From assembly GCF_016827595.1 (NCBI RefSeq), contig NZ_JAECMS010000001.1, forward strand, positions 558,001 through 622,000: a stretch of DNA of 64,000 nt. The letters are read 5' to 3'. Below, in pieces: positions 44,518 through 53,324 of the stretch; within the stretch, counting starts at the first letter, position 1, and every line of letters begins with the position of its first letter. Made by a program: the position numbers and the translations under genes. Source of the stretch: Luteirhabdus pelagi (GTDB taxonomy: Bacteria > Bacteroidota > Bacteroidia > Flavobacteriales > Flavobacteriaceae). Under the pieces are notes generated by a model that ran no database searches, had not been told where the DNA came from, and was given only the letters and a program-made list of their open reading frames with translations.

Positions 44518-46258
44518 ACTGCACTTCGTATAGATTGCGATAGTAGCCATCCTGTTTTTTCAATAACTCTTTGTGGGTACCGGTTTCAACGATTTTTCCT
44601 TGGTCCATCACGATAATTTTATCGGCCTTTTTCACCGTCGCCAAACGGTGCGCGATTACGATAGACGTTCTGTTTTTCGTAATACGTTCCGTTGCTGTCT
44701 GAATCAGTTCTTCGGAATAGGTGTCGACAGACGAGGTGGCTTCATCCAAAATCAAGATACCAGGCTTACTGACATAGGCTCTTAGGAAGGCGATTAACTG
44801 TCGCTGTCCGGAAGACAACATACTTCCGCGTTCCTTCACATTATAATGATAGTCATTTGGTAAGGTTTCAATGAATTTGTGCACCCCGATATCTTTCGCA
44901 GCTGCCTTCACCTCCTCTTCGGAAATATTAGGATCGTTTAAGGTAATATTGTTCAAAATACTATCCGCAAACAAAAACACGTCCTGCAAGACCACGGCAA
45001 TTTGCTTCCGTAGACTTTCCAAGGTATATTCCTTGGCATTCACCCGATCGATTAGGATTTCACCTTCTTGGATTTCGTAAAAGCGATTCAACAAATTGAT
45101 GATAGTCGATTTTCCAGCACCGGTTGCTCCTACTATCGCTACTGTTTCACCAGGATGAACCGTAAACGAAATACCCTTGATTACTTTTTCATCTTCATTA
45201 TACCCAAAATGAACATTTTTGAATTCGATATAGCCCTTTGCACGTGGCATCTCTACCGTACCACTATCATCGATATGCGATTTGGTATCGAGGATACCGA
45301 ACACGCGATTGGCTGCCACCATTCCCATCTGCAGCGTATTGAATTTATCAGCAATCTGACGCAAGGGTCGGAATAGCATCTGCGCCAATTGAATAAAAGC
45401 GGTTATGATACCTAAGGTAATTACACCCCCTTCAGCAGCATTCAACCCACCATACCAAACGATTAGTCCGATGGCAATAGAGGAAGCCATTTCAGCAATA
45501 GGAAAGAAAATGGAATTATACCACACCGTTTTGATCCACGCCTTTTTATGCTTTTCATTGATTTCCTTGAAACGCTTGTATTCGGTATCCTCACGTGTGA
45601 AGATTTGTACGATTTTCATTCCTGAAATACGTTCCTGAACGAAACCGTTTAAGTTGGCTACTTGGTTACGGACTTCTTCAAAAGCCGATTTCATAGCACG
45701 CTGAAACACGCGTGTGGCATAAATAATCAGGGGAAGTATCGCAAAGGTGATGAGTGCCAATTGCCAACTTTTATATAGCATAAACCCAGCAATCACGAAC
45801 ATCTTCAATAGGTCGCTAATAATCATAAACAGTCCCTGACTGAAAATACTCGAAATGGTTTCGATATCATTTACGGCACGTGTGGTGAGTCGCCCTACCG
45901 AACTTTTATCGAAATATTTCATCCGGAAGCTCATCATCAGGTTGAAAAGCTTTACCCGCATATCGCGAATAACACTCTGTCCGAGCCAGTTGGCATAAAA
46001 GATAAATGCAAATTGAAATAGCACCTCCAATACCAATACGGCGACCATCAACATAATGTAGTATTGCAACCCGCTCTTGTCACCTTCATTCATTGGTCCG
46101 TCAATAGCCGTCTGAATAAGTTCAGGGCGTAATACGCCCAAACCGGCCATAACAATAGCAGCAAAAGCAACGAAATAGAAAGTCCACCTATAATTATTGG
46201 TAAACCTCAACAACCGTCGGAATAATGTAAAATCGAATGCATTTCCTGTCTTTGCCAT
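44495..46258 (-). CDS. ABC exporter, fused permease-ATPase (MsbA-like)
   Basis: The 587-aa half-transporter has six membrane helices (to about residue 320) and an ATPase domain with Walker A GATGAGKST, signature MLSSGQRQ, Walker B ILILDEATSSVD and the AHRLATV His loop. The length and helix pattern fit lipid A or multidrug exporters acting as homodimers; substrate not readable. The ATG overlaps the truA stop by 1 nt (TAATG), so the two are coupled. Confidence 0.92.
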   Translation of the reverse strand: MAKTGNAFDFTLFRRLLRFTNNYRWTFYFVAFAAIVMAGLGVLRPELIQTAIDGPMNEGDKSGLQYYIMLMVAVLVLEVLFQFAFIFYANWLGQSVIRDMRVKLFNLMMSFRMKYFDKSSVGRLTTRAVNDIETISSIFSQGLFMIISDLLKMFVIAGFMLYKSWQLALITFAILPLIIYATRVFQRAMKSAFEEVRNQVANLNGFVQERISGMKIVQIFTREDTEYKRFKEINEKHKKAWIKTVWYNSIFFPIAEMASSIAIGLIVWYGGLNAAEGGVITLGIITAFIQLAQMLFRPLRQIADKFNTLQMGMVAANRVFGILDTKSHIDDSGTVEMPRAKGYIEFKNVHFGYNEDEKVIKGISFTVHPGETVAIVGATGAGKSTIINLLNRFYEIQEGEILIDRVNAKEYTLESLRKQIAVVLQDVFLFADSILNNITLNDPNISEEEVKAAAKDIGVHKFIETLPNDYHYNVKERGSMLSSGQRQLIAFLRAYVSKPGILILDEATSSVDTYSEELIQTATERITKNRTSIVIAHRLATVKKADKIIVMDQGKIVETGTHKELLKKQDGYYRNLYEVQFMAEEAI

Positions 46259-47001
46259 TAGCGAAACAAATCTTCTGGGTAGTGAACCCGTGTTAAATAT
46301 AAGCCATGTGCGGGTGCTGAAGCTCCCGCCAATCCCCTATCCTTGCTTTTCAATATTTCATGAAATTGCGGCATGGTCGTTTTACCATAGCCTACATCGA
46401 GAAGGGTGCCAACAATGGCGCGGACCATATTGCGTAGAAAGCGATCGGCTTCAATATGAAAAATTAGTCGCTCCCCTTCCCTACGCCACTCCGCTTTTGT
46501 GACCTTACAAGTATACGTCTTTACGTCGGTATTACTTCGGGAAAAGCATTGAAAATCTTCATAGTCCAATAGAGATTTCGCAGCTTCATTCATCTTGCGC
46601 ATATCTGGCGTGCGATACAGCTGGTAGGCTAAGCCCTCCCAAAAGGGATCTTTATGCAATACGATATAGTATTCGTATTCGCGTTTGGTAGCATCGAAGC
46701 GCGCGTGTGCATCTTCTGAAACCTTCTTAATACTTCTGATGGCGATATCGCTGGGCAAAAACGAATTTAGCCGAAACACCAAGTCACTCGGATTATGAAT
46801 CGGATTCGCATCGAAGTGTGCAAAGAGCTGCTTGGCGTGTACGCCAGCATCAGTACGCCCGGCTCCCATGATTTTGATATCATCGCGAAGTAGTGTAGAT
46901 AAGGCTTTTTCAACCGTTTCCTGAACAGAAATCTGTTCTGGTTGAATTTGCCATCCAAAATAATTTTTGCCGTTATAGGCTATTTCGATAAAATATCGCA
47001 C
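46258..47001 (-). CDS. truA: tRNA pseudouridine(38-40) synthase
   Basis: TruA converts uridines 38-40 of the tRNA anticodon arm to pseudouridine. The 247-aa protein has the catalytic motif GAGRTDAGVHAKQ (Asp), the N-terminal YFIEIAYNGKNYFGWQIQP strand and FLRNMVRAIVGTLLDVG near the end. It is the first gene of a two-gene unit with the ABC exporter. Confidence 0.95.
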   Translation of the reverse strand: MRYFIEIAYNGKNYFGWQIQPEQISVQETVEKALSTLLRDDIKIMGAGRTDAGVHAKQLFAHFDANPIHNPSDLVFRLNSFLPSDIAIRSIKKVSEDAHARFDATKREYEYYIVLHKDPFWEGLAYQLYRTPDMRKMNEAAKSLLDYEDFQCFSRSNTDVKTYTCKVTKAEWRREGERLIFHIEADRFLRNMVRAIVGTLLDVGYGKTTMPQFHEILKSKDRGLAGASAPAHGLYLTRVHYPEDLFR

Positions 47002-47034
47002 CTGTTTCGTTTAGAAGACTACAAAAATACGGAT

Positions 47035-47170
47035 AGGAATTTAGAAATGGGAATTCAGAATTGAGAATTGAGCCAAGAGCCAAGAACCAAGAACCAAGAG
47101 CTAAGTTAAATGATTTACAATTAAGATATCCTACATCCTACATCCTACCTCCAACTACCTACTACCTGCT
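47035..47170. repeat. Simple-sequence repeat island D
   Basis: GAATTCAGAATTGAGAATT, AAGAGCCAAGAACC in about four degenerate copies, and a TCCTACATCCTACCTCC tract fill the gap between truA and the phosphoesterase gene. The GAATTCAGAATT word is also in island A. Confidence 0.7.
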
Positions 47171-47207
47171 TTGAATCTTTCTTATCTTTGAATCGAATAA
47201 CTTGATA

Positions 47208-47699
47208 ATGAAAAAAATTCTACTTCTAAGCGACACCCACAGTTATGTAGACGACACTATTTTGAAGCATGCGAAGGCAGCCGATGAAGTCTGGCATGCG
47301 GGCGATATCGGGGAAACTTCGGTTACCGATGCGTTGCAGAAGGTTGCACCATTACGAGCGGTATATGGAAATATTGATGGTACTGATATCAGAAAGGAAT
47401 TCCCATTACACCAACGTTTTACGTGTGAAGGAGTTGCTGTATGGATTACTCATATCGGCGGCTATCCTGGTAGATACGACAAACGAATTCGGGATGAAAT
47501 CCGAAAGAACCCACCCAAATTATTTATTTGCGGACATTCGCATATACTAAAAGTTATGCCCGACAAAAAACTGGGATTGCTACATATGAATCCCGGAGCC
47601 ATCGGGAAACATGGGTTCCATAAAGTTCGAACCATGCTTCGGTTTGAAGTGGATAAAGGAAGAATTGATAATTTAGAAGTGATTGAATACGAGCGATAA
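47208..47699 (+). CDS. YfcE/MJ0936-type metallophosphoesterase
   Basis: The 163-aa protein has all calcineurin-like motifs: LSDTHSYVDD, WHAGDIGE, VYGNIDGTD, and CGHSHILKV with a final MNPGAIG. Small single-domain enzymes of this type are phosphodiesterases; natural substrate unknown. The ATG at 47208 is preferred to a TTG two codons upstream (47202). Confidence 0.9.
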   Translation: MKKILLLSDTHSYVDDTILKHAKAADEVWHAGDIGETSVTDALQKVAPLRAVYGNIDGTDIRKEFPLHQRFTCEGVAVWITHIGGYPGRYDKRIRDEIRKNPPKLFICGHSHILKVMPDKKLGLLHMNPGAIGKHGFHKVRTMLRFEVDKGRIDNLEVIEYER

Positions 47700-47811
47700 A
47701 TAGACTTTTCGATGCTTCGACTGCCCTTCGACAAGCCTTGCCTGATGGCAAAGAGGCTCAATCACCTATTAAATTCAAGAATTTCGACACCCATTCATGA
47801 ATTACAACAAA

Positions 47812-47843
47812 AAACCCCCGAAGATGGCATTCTTCAGGGGTTT
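47812..47843. terminator. Terminator between convergent genes
   Basis: AAACCCC and GAAGA pair with TCTTC and GGGGTTT, with one C-A mismatch and loop TGGCAT. It is flanked by an A-run and serves the minus-strand gene ending at 47871. Confidence 0.8.
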
Positions 47844-47870
47844 CGCACTAAATATACTAAGATTCAAGGT

Positions 47871-48281
47871 TTACCGTAAACGGTCCACAGATTTTACAAG
47901 GTCTTCATCCCTTTTGATGGCCTTATTGGCCAGCACTAAAAAAACGATAGAAATGATGGGAAGTAAGACCCCAATACCCTTCTCTGAAACCAAGGTTTCT
48001 CCGGATATGGTTAGCGACCTGTAAACGAAAACTCCCAGTAATACAAAATTCAACAGTATGTTTAAGCGATTTAGCACAAATTGAAGCTGTCGTTTCTTAT
48101 AGCTTAAAATGGCAATCACCGCCAATGCAATCGAACCAAAAATAAGTCCGAAGACCAACGGTTCGCTTCTTTCAATTACAACGGCTCCCTCTGCATCGTT
48201 CACCACCGGAAACCAAAGATACAAGGCGCCCATGATGAGGGCCGAAAGTATCATATAGATGGTTTGTATCCGTTGTAGCAT
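47871..48281 (-). CDS. DUF4293 membrane protein
   Basis: The 136-aa protein has four membrane helices and the DUF4293 start MLQRIQTIYMILSALIMGALYLWFPVV. It is a Bacteroidota-specific family of unknown function that commonly sits next to rho, as it does here (divergent, with a 200-bp shared upstream region). Confidence 0.88.
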   Translation of the reverse strand: MLQRIQTIYMILSALIMGALYLWFPVVNDAEGAVVIERSEPLVFGLIFGSIALAVIAILSYKKRQLQFVLNRLNILLNFVLLGVFVYRSLTISGETLVSEKGIGVLLPIISIVFLVLANKAIKRDEDLVKSVDRLR

Positions 48282-48481
48282 TCAAAAATATTGTCTTGCA
48301 TCGCAAAAATAAGGTTTCTTTTAAAAAAAATTGCCCCGCTATTTTAAATTTTTATCGTATTATTGCAGTACCCAACGTAACCCATTCAATACGGGTTATT
48401 TAGTCTTCAACATTTTTTTCAAAAAATATCCTTTTCCAAATCCGGAATAACGATACTAATTTAAACACATAGTTAATTTAC

Positions 48482-50140
48482 ATGTTTGAAATTTCAGAAT
48501 TAAAAGCAAAAAAGCTTCCTGAGCTTCAGGATCTCGCTAAAGAACTCGGAGTACCCAAATTCCGTAGCTACAAAAAACTCGACCTTGTTTATCAAATCCT
48601 AGATTATCAAGCCGCCAATCCTAAAGCGGTAAAGGAAATCGCCAAAGAGGACGATAACGCTTCTCAAAACAACACTTCCAACAATCAGAAGGACAAGGAC
48701 CAAAAGCAATCGAACCAACGGCAGCAGAAGTCACAAAAAAACGACAACAAAGGCGGAAAAAGTGGCAGCCGTTCCAATAACGACAATCGAAACAAGAATC
48801 AGAACCAAAGCAACGATTCTAAAAAGCAACAATCGAGCGACAATAAATCGAAGTCAAACGACAATAAATCGAAGTCGCACGATAACAAAAGTAACCGTAA
48901 ATCATCTTCTTCTAGAAGTCAAAAAAACGATTCGAAAAGCAATAATAACCGCCAAAAAGGAAAGGATTCCAGAAACAATGGCAACCGCGATAGTCGCAAT
49001 CGCTACAAGGAGCCTGACTACGAATTCGATGGTATTATCGTAAGTGAAGGAGTTTTGGATATTATGCAAGACGGTTATGGATTCTTGCGTTCAAGCGACT
49101 ATAATTACCTTTCATCTCCTGATGATATCTATGTATCGCAATCGCAGATCCGTTTGTTCGGACTGAAGACGGGAGATACCGTTTTAGGTGAGGTACGTCC
49201 TCCAAAGGAAGGTGAGAAATACTTCCCTTTAATTAAGGTGAACAAGATAAACGGATTGAACCCTAACGTCGTTCGCGACCGTGTGGCATTTGAACATTTG
49301 ACACCTTTATTCCCACAGGAAAAATTCAACATTGCTGATAAACAGAGTACGCTTTCAACCCGTGTCATCGATTTATTCGCACCTATCGGAAAGGGACAGC
49401 GTGGTATGATCGTTTCCCAACCGAAAACAGGTAAAACAATGTTGTTGAAGGATGTGGCCAATGCTATTGCGGCCAACCATCCCGAAGTATACCAAATCAT
49501 CTTGCTTATCGATGAACGTCCAGAGGAGGTTACCGATATGCAACGTAATGTACACGGTGAAGTAGTAGCTTCCACGTTCGATAAGGAAGCAACTGAACAT
49601 GTGCGCGTGGCCAATATCGTAATCGAAAAAGCAAAGCGACTGGTAGAATGCGGACATGATGTGGTGATCCTCTTGGACTCCATTACGCGTTTGGCTCGTG
49701 CCTATAACACGGTACAACCTGCAAGTGGTAAAATCTTAAGTGGTGGTGTGGATGCCAATGCGCTTCATAAACCAAAACGTTTCTTCGGAGCGGCTCGAAA
49801 TATCGAAAACGGCGGTTCACTCAGTATAATCGCAACCGCTCTTACAGAAACCGGTTCGAAAATGGATGAAGTGATTTTTGAAGAATTTAAAGGAACCGGA
49901 AATATGGAGCTTCAGTTGGATCGTAAGATTTCAAACAGAAGGATCTTCCCTGCTATCGACCTTACCTCTTCCAGCACGCGTAGAGACGATCTATTGTTGG
50001 ATGAAAACGTTATCCAGCGTATGTGGATTATGCGTAAATATTTAGCCGATATGAATCCTGTAGAGGCGATGGAGTTCATTCAGGATAAGATTAAGAATAC
50101 TCGAAATAACGAAGAATTCTTGGTTTCTATGAACGGATAA
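48482..50140 (+). CDS. rho: Transcription termination factor Rho
   Basis: Rho is the hexameric RNA helicase for factor-dependent termination. The sequence shows an N-terminal Rho-N helix domain (1-45). An insertion of about 120 residues (50-172) follows, made almost only of Asn, Lys, Ser, Gln and Asp. Then come the cold-shock RNA-binding domain (about 180-250, with [15 protein letters not shown]) and the RecA-like ATPase with P-loop [11 protein letters not shown] and [12 protein letters not shown]. Length is 552 aa against about 420 in E. coli because of the insertion. The roughly 200-bp leader upstream may carry autoregulation, not resolved here. Confidence 0.96.
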   Translation: MFEISELKAKKLPELQDLAKELGVPKFRSYKKLDLVYQILDYQAANPKAVKEIAKEDDNASQNNTSNNQKDKDQKQSNQRQQKSQKNDNKGGKSGSRSNNDNRNKNQNQSNDSKKQQSSDNKSKSNDNKSKSHDNKSNRKSSSSRSQKNDSKSNNNRQKGKDSRNNGNRDSRNRYKEPDYEFDGIIVSEGVLDIMQDGYGFLRSSDYNYLSSPDDIYVSQSQIRLFGLKTGDTVLGEVRPPKEGEKYFPLIKVNKINGLNPNVVRDRVAFEHLTPLFPQEKFNIADKQSTLSTRVIDLFAPIGKGQRGMIVSQPKTGKTMLLKDVANAIAANHPEVYQIILLIDERPEEVTDMQRNVHGEVVASTFDKEATEHVRVANIVIEKAKRLVECGHDVVILLDSITRLARAYNTVQPASGKILSGGVDANALHKPKRFFGAARNIENGGSLSIIATALTETGSKMDEVIFEEFKGTGNMELQLDRKISNRRIFPAIDLTSSSTRRDDLLLDENVIQRMWIMRKYLADMNPVEAMEFIQDKIKNTRNNEEFLVSMNG

Positions 50141-50166
50141 TAAGCATTCACATAGTTATAAAAACA

Positions 50167-50196
50167 AAAAGGCCACCGAATCGGTGGCCTTTTTTA
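50167..50196 (+). terminator. Terminator of rho
   Basis: AAGGCCACCGA pairs with TCGGTGGCCTT, followed by TTTTT. Confidence 0.88.
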
Positions 50197-50280
50197 CAAT
50201 CGCTATTATTAACTCCCCAATTAATTAAGCAGATACAAAGATTAAGGATAGCAGTTGTTTCAGCAAGAGGAAAATGCCCC
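50190..50280. repeat. Two-copy intergenic repeat, copy 1
   Basis: After the rho terminator, the sequence AATCGCTATTATTAACTCC, then AATTAAT...AAGC and GGATAGCAGTTGTT words, matches the stretch after the terminator at 53131-53160 in the same order. Confidence 0.55.
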
Positions 50281-50407
50281 CTTTTAAAAAGGGGTTTTTC
50301 CCCCTTTAAATAAAAGACAGTGATTATCAGTGCATTCACAGAGCATCTTCATAAAAACTTTTCAAAAAATATCCTAAAATTGAAGAGTACTATTTAAAAA
50401 TTACTTT

Positions 50408-50424
50408 ACTTTGCTTTTCAAAGT
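50408..50424. promoter_or_regulatory. ACTTTG-N5-CAAAGT operator candidate, copy 1
   Basis: ACTTTGCTTTTCAAAGT lies 11 bp before the ATG at 50435. The same dyad plus flanks (TTTACTTTG...TTTCAAAGTACTTTA) is repeated at 51352, after the wHTH gene. The likely ligand is the wHTH regulator encoded at 51046-51336. Confidence 0.6.
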
Positions 50425-50434
50425 ACTTTATAAT

Positions 50435-51040
50435 ATGAGTAATGAAGATTATTTAAAGGACATTTCCGAGATCAAGCAATTGATGAATCGCTCATCTAGA
50501 TTCATTTCTTTAAGCGGACTATCGGGGATTTTTGCAGGTATCTATGCAATCGTCGGCGCCCTTATCGTCTATTTCTTTCTTTTTCCCGAACCAGGCGATT
50601 ACTTGATATTGGATAGTTGGCAATTCCGTTGGCTATTAATCGATTTGGGTGCGGTAGCATTGCTAAGTGTTCTTACAGCTTATCTACTAACCACTTCGAA
50701 GGCCAAGCGGAATGACGAAAAAATATGGGATGCCACGACCCAACGCTTATTACTTCACTTCTTGATACCCTTGGTGGCGGGTGGGATCTATATTCTCATT
50801 AAGTTGAACAGCCAACATTATGGATTGACCGGTTCGCTCATGCTCTTGTTTTACGGACTGGCACTGATAAACGCTTCAAAATATACCATTGGGAACATCA
50901 AATACTTGGGTTATGTGGAAGTGGTGCTTGGTCTTATTTGCGCTGCCTTTCCAGGCTACGGCTTCTGGTTTTGGGTACTCGGGTTTGGAGTATGTCATAT
51001 TATTTATGGAAGTTTGATGTACGTTGCTGAAAAGAAATAA
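50435..51040 (+). CDS. Multi-pass membrane protein of a CreD-type operon
   Basis: The 201-aa protein has a short charged N-terminus (MSNEDYLKDISEIKQLMNRSSRFISLSGLSG) and five or six helices. It is found in Bacteroidota next to small wHTH regulators and CreD-like genes, the same context as here. Function unknown. The ATG at 50435 directly follows the dyad; the frame from 50411 would run through the operator. Confidence 0.75.
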   Translation: MSNEDYLKDISEIKQLMNRSSRFISLSGLSGIFAGIYAIVGALIVYFFLFPEPGDYLILDSWQFRWLLIDLGAVALLSVLTAYLLTTSKAKRNDEKIWDATTQRLLLHFLIPLVAGGIYILIKLNSQHYGLTGSLMLLFYGLALINASKYTIGNIKYLGYVEVVLGLICAAFPGYGFWFWVLGFGVCHIIYGSLMYVAEKK

Positions 51041-51045
51041 CGCCT

Positions 51046-51336
51046 GTGGGAATTATCGATAACATTAATAAGCTTTTCGACCATCGAATACGACTGGGTA
51101 TTATGTCTATTTTGATGGTAAATGAATCGGCCGACTTCAACCGACTAAAGGAGTTGTTGGAGATAACCGACGGCAATCTGGCGAGCCACTTAAAAACGCT
51201 TGAAAAGGAAGCTTACATTTCAGTAGAAAAACAATTTATCGGCAGAAAACCAAACACACAGTATAGCGCTACCAAAAAAGGCAAGGAAGCCTTCAAAAAA
51301 CATATAGACGCATTGGAAAAACTATTGAATACCTAA
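51046..51336 (+). CDS. Winged-helix transcriptional regulator
   Basis: The 96-aa protein has a single winged-helix domain: LFDHRIRLGIMSILMVNESADFNRLKELLEITDGNLASHLKTLEKEAYISVEK, then the wing and a C-terminal dimerisation helix. It belongs to the MarR/PadR-like one-domain regulators common in Bacteroidota. It starts with GTG at 51046, 5 bp after the previous stop, so it is translationally coupled to the membrane protein. Dyads before its operon and right after it suggest autoregulation and control of creD. Confidence 0.85.
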   Translation: MGIIDNINKLFDHRIRLGIMSILMVNESADFNRLKELLEITDGNLASHLKTLEKEAYISVEKQFIGRKPNTQYSATKKGKEAFKKHIDALEKLLNT

Positions 51337-51351
51337 TTTTTTTATTCTTTT

Positions 51352-51368
51352 ACTTTGAATTTCAAAGT
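51352..51368. promoter_or_regulatory. ACTTTG-N5-CAAAGT operator candidate, copy 2
   Basis: ACTTTGAATTTCAAAGT lies between the wHTH gene and creD, 20 bp before the apparent original creD ATG at 51388. It shares flanks with copy 1. Confidence 0.6.
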
Positions 51369-51437
51369 ACTTTAAAATCATTTAATTATGAAGCAGCATA
51401 AATTTGCACACTGGCTTAAAACTCGATTACCGCTAAA

Positions 51438-52733
51438 ATGTTAGTGGTCGGCTTTCTACTTTTGGTTCTACTAATTCCCCTGTCCTATGTACAGGATCTG
51501 ATTCGGGAGCGCTCCTTTCGTCAGAAGGACGTAGTAGCCGAAATAAACGATAAATGGGGAACCTCGGTCCTTCTTTCGGGACCGATTTTAAAAATTCCTT
51601 ACACGGTTACGCTAGAGGAAAAGGTGTATATCGAAAAAAATAAAAGTTTTGAGATCAAAACCACCGAACAAACCGAATATGCCTATCTCTTACCCGACGA
51701 ATTGGATGTTGATGCTAATGTTACGACGCATCCTTTAAACCGATCTATATATGAATCGGTCGTATATGATGCGGCCATGCAGGTTCAGGGAAGTTTCCCC
51801 CTTATAGATCTTTCCGAACGCGACATAAAGCAAGAAGCGATTCAGTGGGACAAGATTACGTTGCTTATTCAGAGTAGCAACCTAAAAGGTATTACGGAAA
51901 CTATTTCAGTATCGGTAAATGGTTCATCGATTTCACTTTCACCAAAATATGGCGGTGGTTATCTTAACACCATTCAGAGCGATCCGTTGGATGAAGATTT
52001 CTTCGAAGGCTCATCTCCTATTTCCTTTTCCTTTCCCTTTCACATTAATGGTAGTGAAAGCTTACAATTTATCCCTATCGGAAAAGAAACAATGGTTTCT
52101 ATGGAATCGAACTGGCATTCGCCTAGCTTCAATGGAAAATACCTACCTGAAAACGGCTCTAGGGAAATTTCTGAAGATGGTTTTAAGGCACGCTGGAAAG
52201 TGCTTCAGATTAACAGACAATTTGAACAGCTCTTTTTTAACAAGTTACCAAGTCTGACGGAGTTTGCCTTTGGAACAAATTTCGTCGTTCCGGTGGATGA
52301 GTATCAAAAAAGCGAACGGGCCGCAAAATATGGTTTTATGGTCATTGGCATTACGTTATTGGTATTCTTATTGATTCAATTGGTGTCGAAAATAAACATT
52401 CATCCCTTTCAATACCTGATGATTGGCTTGGCCTTGGTTTTATTTTACACCCTGCTTATCGCCATCACCGAACACAGTTCATTCCTAAAAGCATATGCCA
52501 TTTCTGCTGTAGCGGTTTTACTATTAATTATGACATATTCTCGAGCGATTCTGAAAGGGTTTAAATTTCCAATTTTAATAGGGGCTTCCTTAGCTTCCTT
52601 ATATGGTTTCATATATGTCATCATTCAATTAGAAAACTATGCGCTATTGGTTGGAAGTATCGGTCTATTCGTAATTTTAGCCACTATTATGTTTGTATCA
52701 CGAAATATCGATTGGCAAGGGTATGGGAAGTAG
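51438..52733 (+). CDS. creD: CreD-like inner-membrane protein, N-terminus shifted
   Basis: The 431-aa protein has one N-terminal helix, a large periplasmic part (about 25-295) and five C-terminal helices. The motifs RSFRQKDVVAEINDKWGTSVLLSGPIL and FGTNFVVPVDEYQKSERAAKYGFMVIGIT are CreD signatures. Family members start with a further 15-20 residues; here these (MKQHKFAHWLKTRLPLK from ATG 51388) lie in another frame and meet a stop at 51442. One extra A in the AAAA run at 51435-51438 would join them. Either the deletion is real and translation starts at ATG 51438, or it is a sequence error. Confidence 0.85.
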   Translation: MLVVGFLLLVLLIPLSYVQDLIRERSFRQKDVVAEINDKWGTSVLLSGPILKIPYTVTLEEKVYIEKNKSFEIKTTEQTEYAYLLPDELDVDANVTTHPLNRSIYESVVYDAAMQVQGSFPLIDLSERDIKQEAIQWDKITLLIQSSNLKGITETISVSVNGSSISLSPKYGGGYLNTIQSDPLDEDFFEGSSPISFSFPFHINGSESLQFIPIGKETMVSMESNWHSPSFNGKYLPENGSREISEDGFKARWKVLQINRQFEQLFFNKLPSLTEFAFGTNFVVPVDEYQKSERAAKYGFMVIGITLLVFLLIQLVSKINIHPFQYLMIGLALVLFYTLLIAITEHSSFLKAYAISAVAVLLLIMTYSRAILKGFKFPILIGASLASLYGFIYVIIQLENYALLVGSIGLFVILATIMFVSRNIDWQGYGK

Positions 52734-53121
52734 TGTTTGGAACGATTGGCAGCAACGAAAAGTCTATGCAATCATGGCCTTTTTACTATTTTTTGTTGAA
52801 GTAGGTATCGCAGTGTATGTGACATATTATTGGATTCGCAGTTTTGTAGGCGATATTCTAGCGGTATGGTTCGTGTATTGCGGCCTACGCTTCCTATTCG
52901 GCTGGTCAATTCGAAACTCGATTATATGTGCCCTATGCATCGCATTTGGATTGGAATTCCTTCAATTGCTGAAGTTGGATATTCTGAAGGATCTACCGCT
53001 AGTTTTAAAAATCGCGATGGGTTCTCAATTCGATTATTGGGATTTAGTGGCGTATAGTATCGGAGGACTTTCAATCGTCTTGATTGAAACAATCATGAAG
53101 CGGAATGAGCCTTCAATATGA
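52723..53121 (+). CDS. DUF2809-like membrane protein
   Basis: The 132-aa protein has four helices. Its signature segments, AVYVTYYWIRSFVGDILAVWFVYCGLRFLF and the end FDYWDLVAYSIGGLSIVLIE, match DUF2809, function unknown. It overlaps creD by 11 bp (ATG 52723) and probably closes the operon. A terminator follows. Confidence 0.82.
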   Translation: MGSSVWNDWQQRKVYAIMAFLLFFVEVGIAVYVTYYWIRSFVGDILAVWFVYCGLRFLFGWSIRNSIICALCIAFGLEFLQLLKLDILKDLPLVLKIAMGSQFDYWDLVAYSIGGLSIVLIETIMKRNEPSI

Positions 53122-53130
53122 TTAAAAAAT

Positions 53131-53160
53131 GAAAGGCTGCCCTCCTCAAAGCAGCCTTTC
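53131..53160 (+). terminator. Terminator of the creD operon
   Basis: GAAAGGCTGC pairs perfectly with GCAGCCTTTC around CCTCCTCAAA. A-runs precede it; the downstream T-run is short (TACT), so strength is uncertain. Confidence 0.75.
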
Positions 53161-53245
53161 TACTAATCGCTTACTAACTCCTCAATTAATAAAGCTTATT
53201 CACACTAACAAAGTTGCTGAATAGCAGCAGTTAACACAAGGGGGT
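53155..53245. repeat. Two-copy intergenic repeat, copy 2
   Basis: AATCGCTTACTAACTCC, AATTAATAAAGC, GAATAGCAGCAGTTAACA and a G-run correspond in order to copy 1 at 50190-50280. Confidence 0.55.
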
Positions 53246-53324
53246 TTTACCCCAATTCTAAAAGCTTTTACCTTTCCTAGCACATTTATCCAAAAACGAT
53301 ATATTTGTCGATTATTACGTTACT

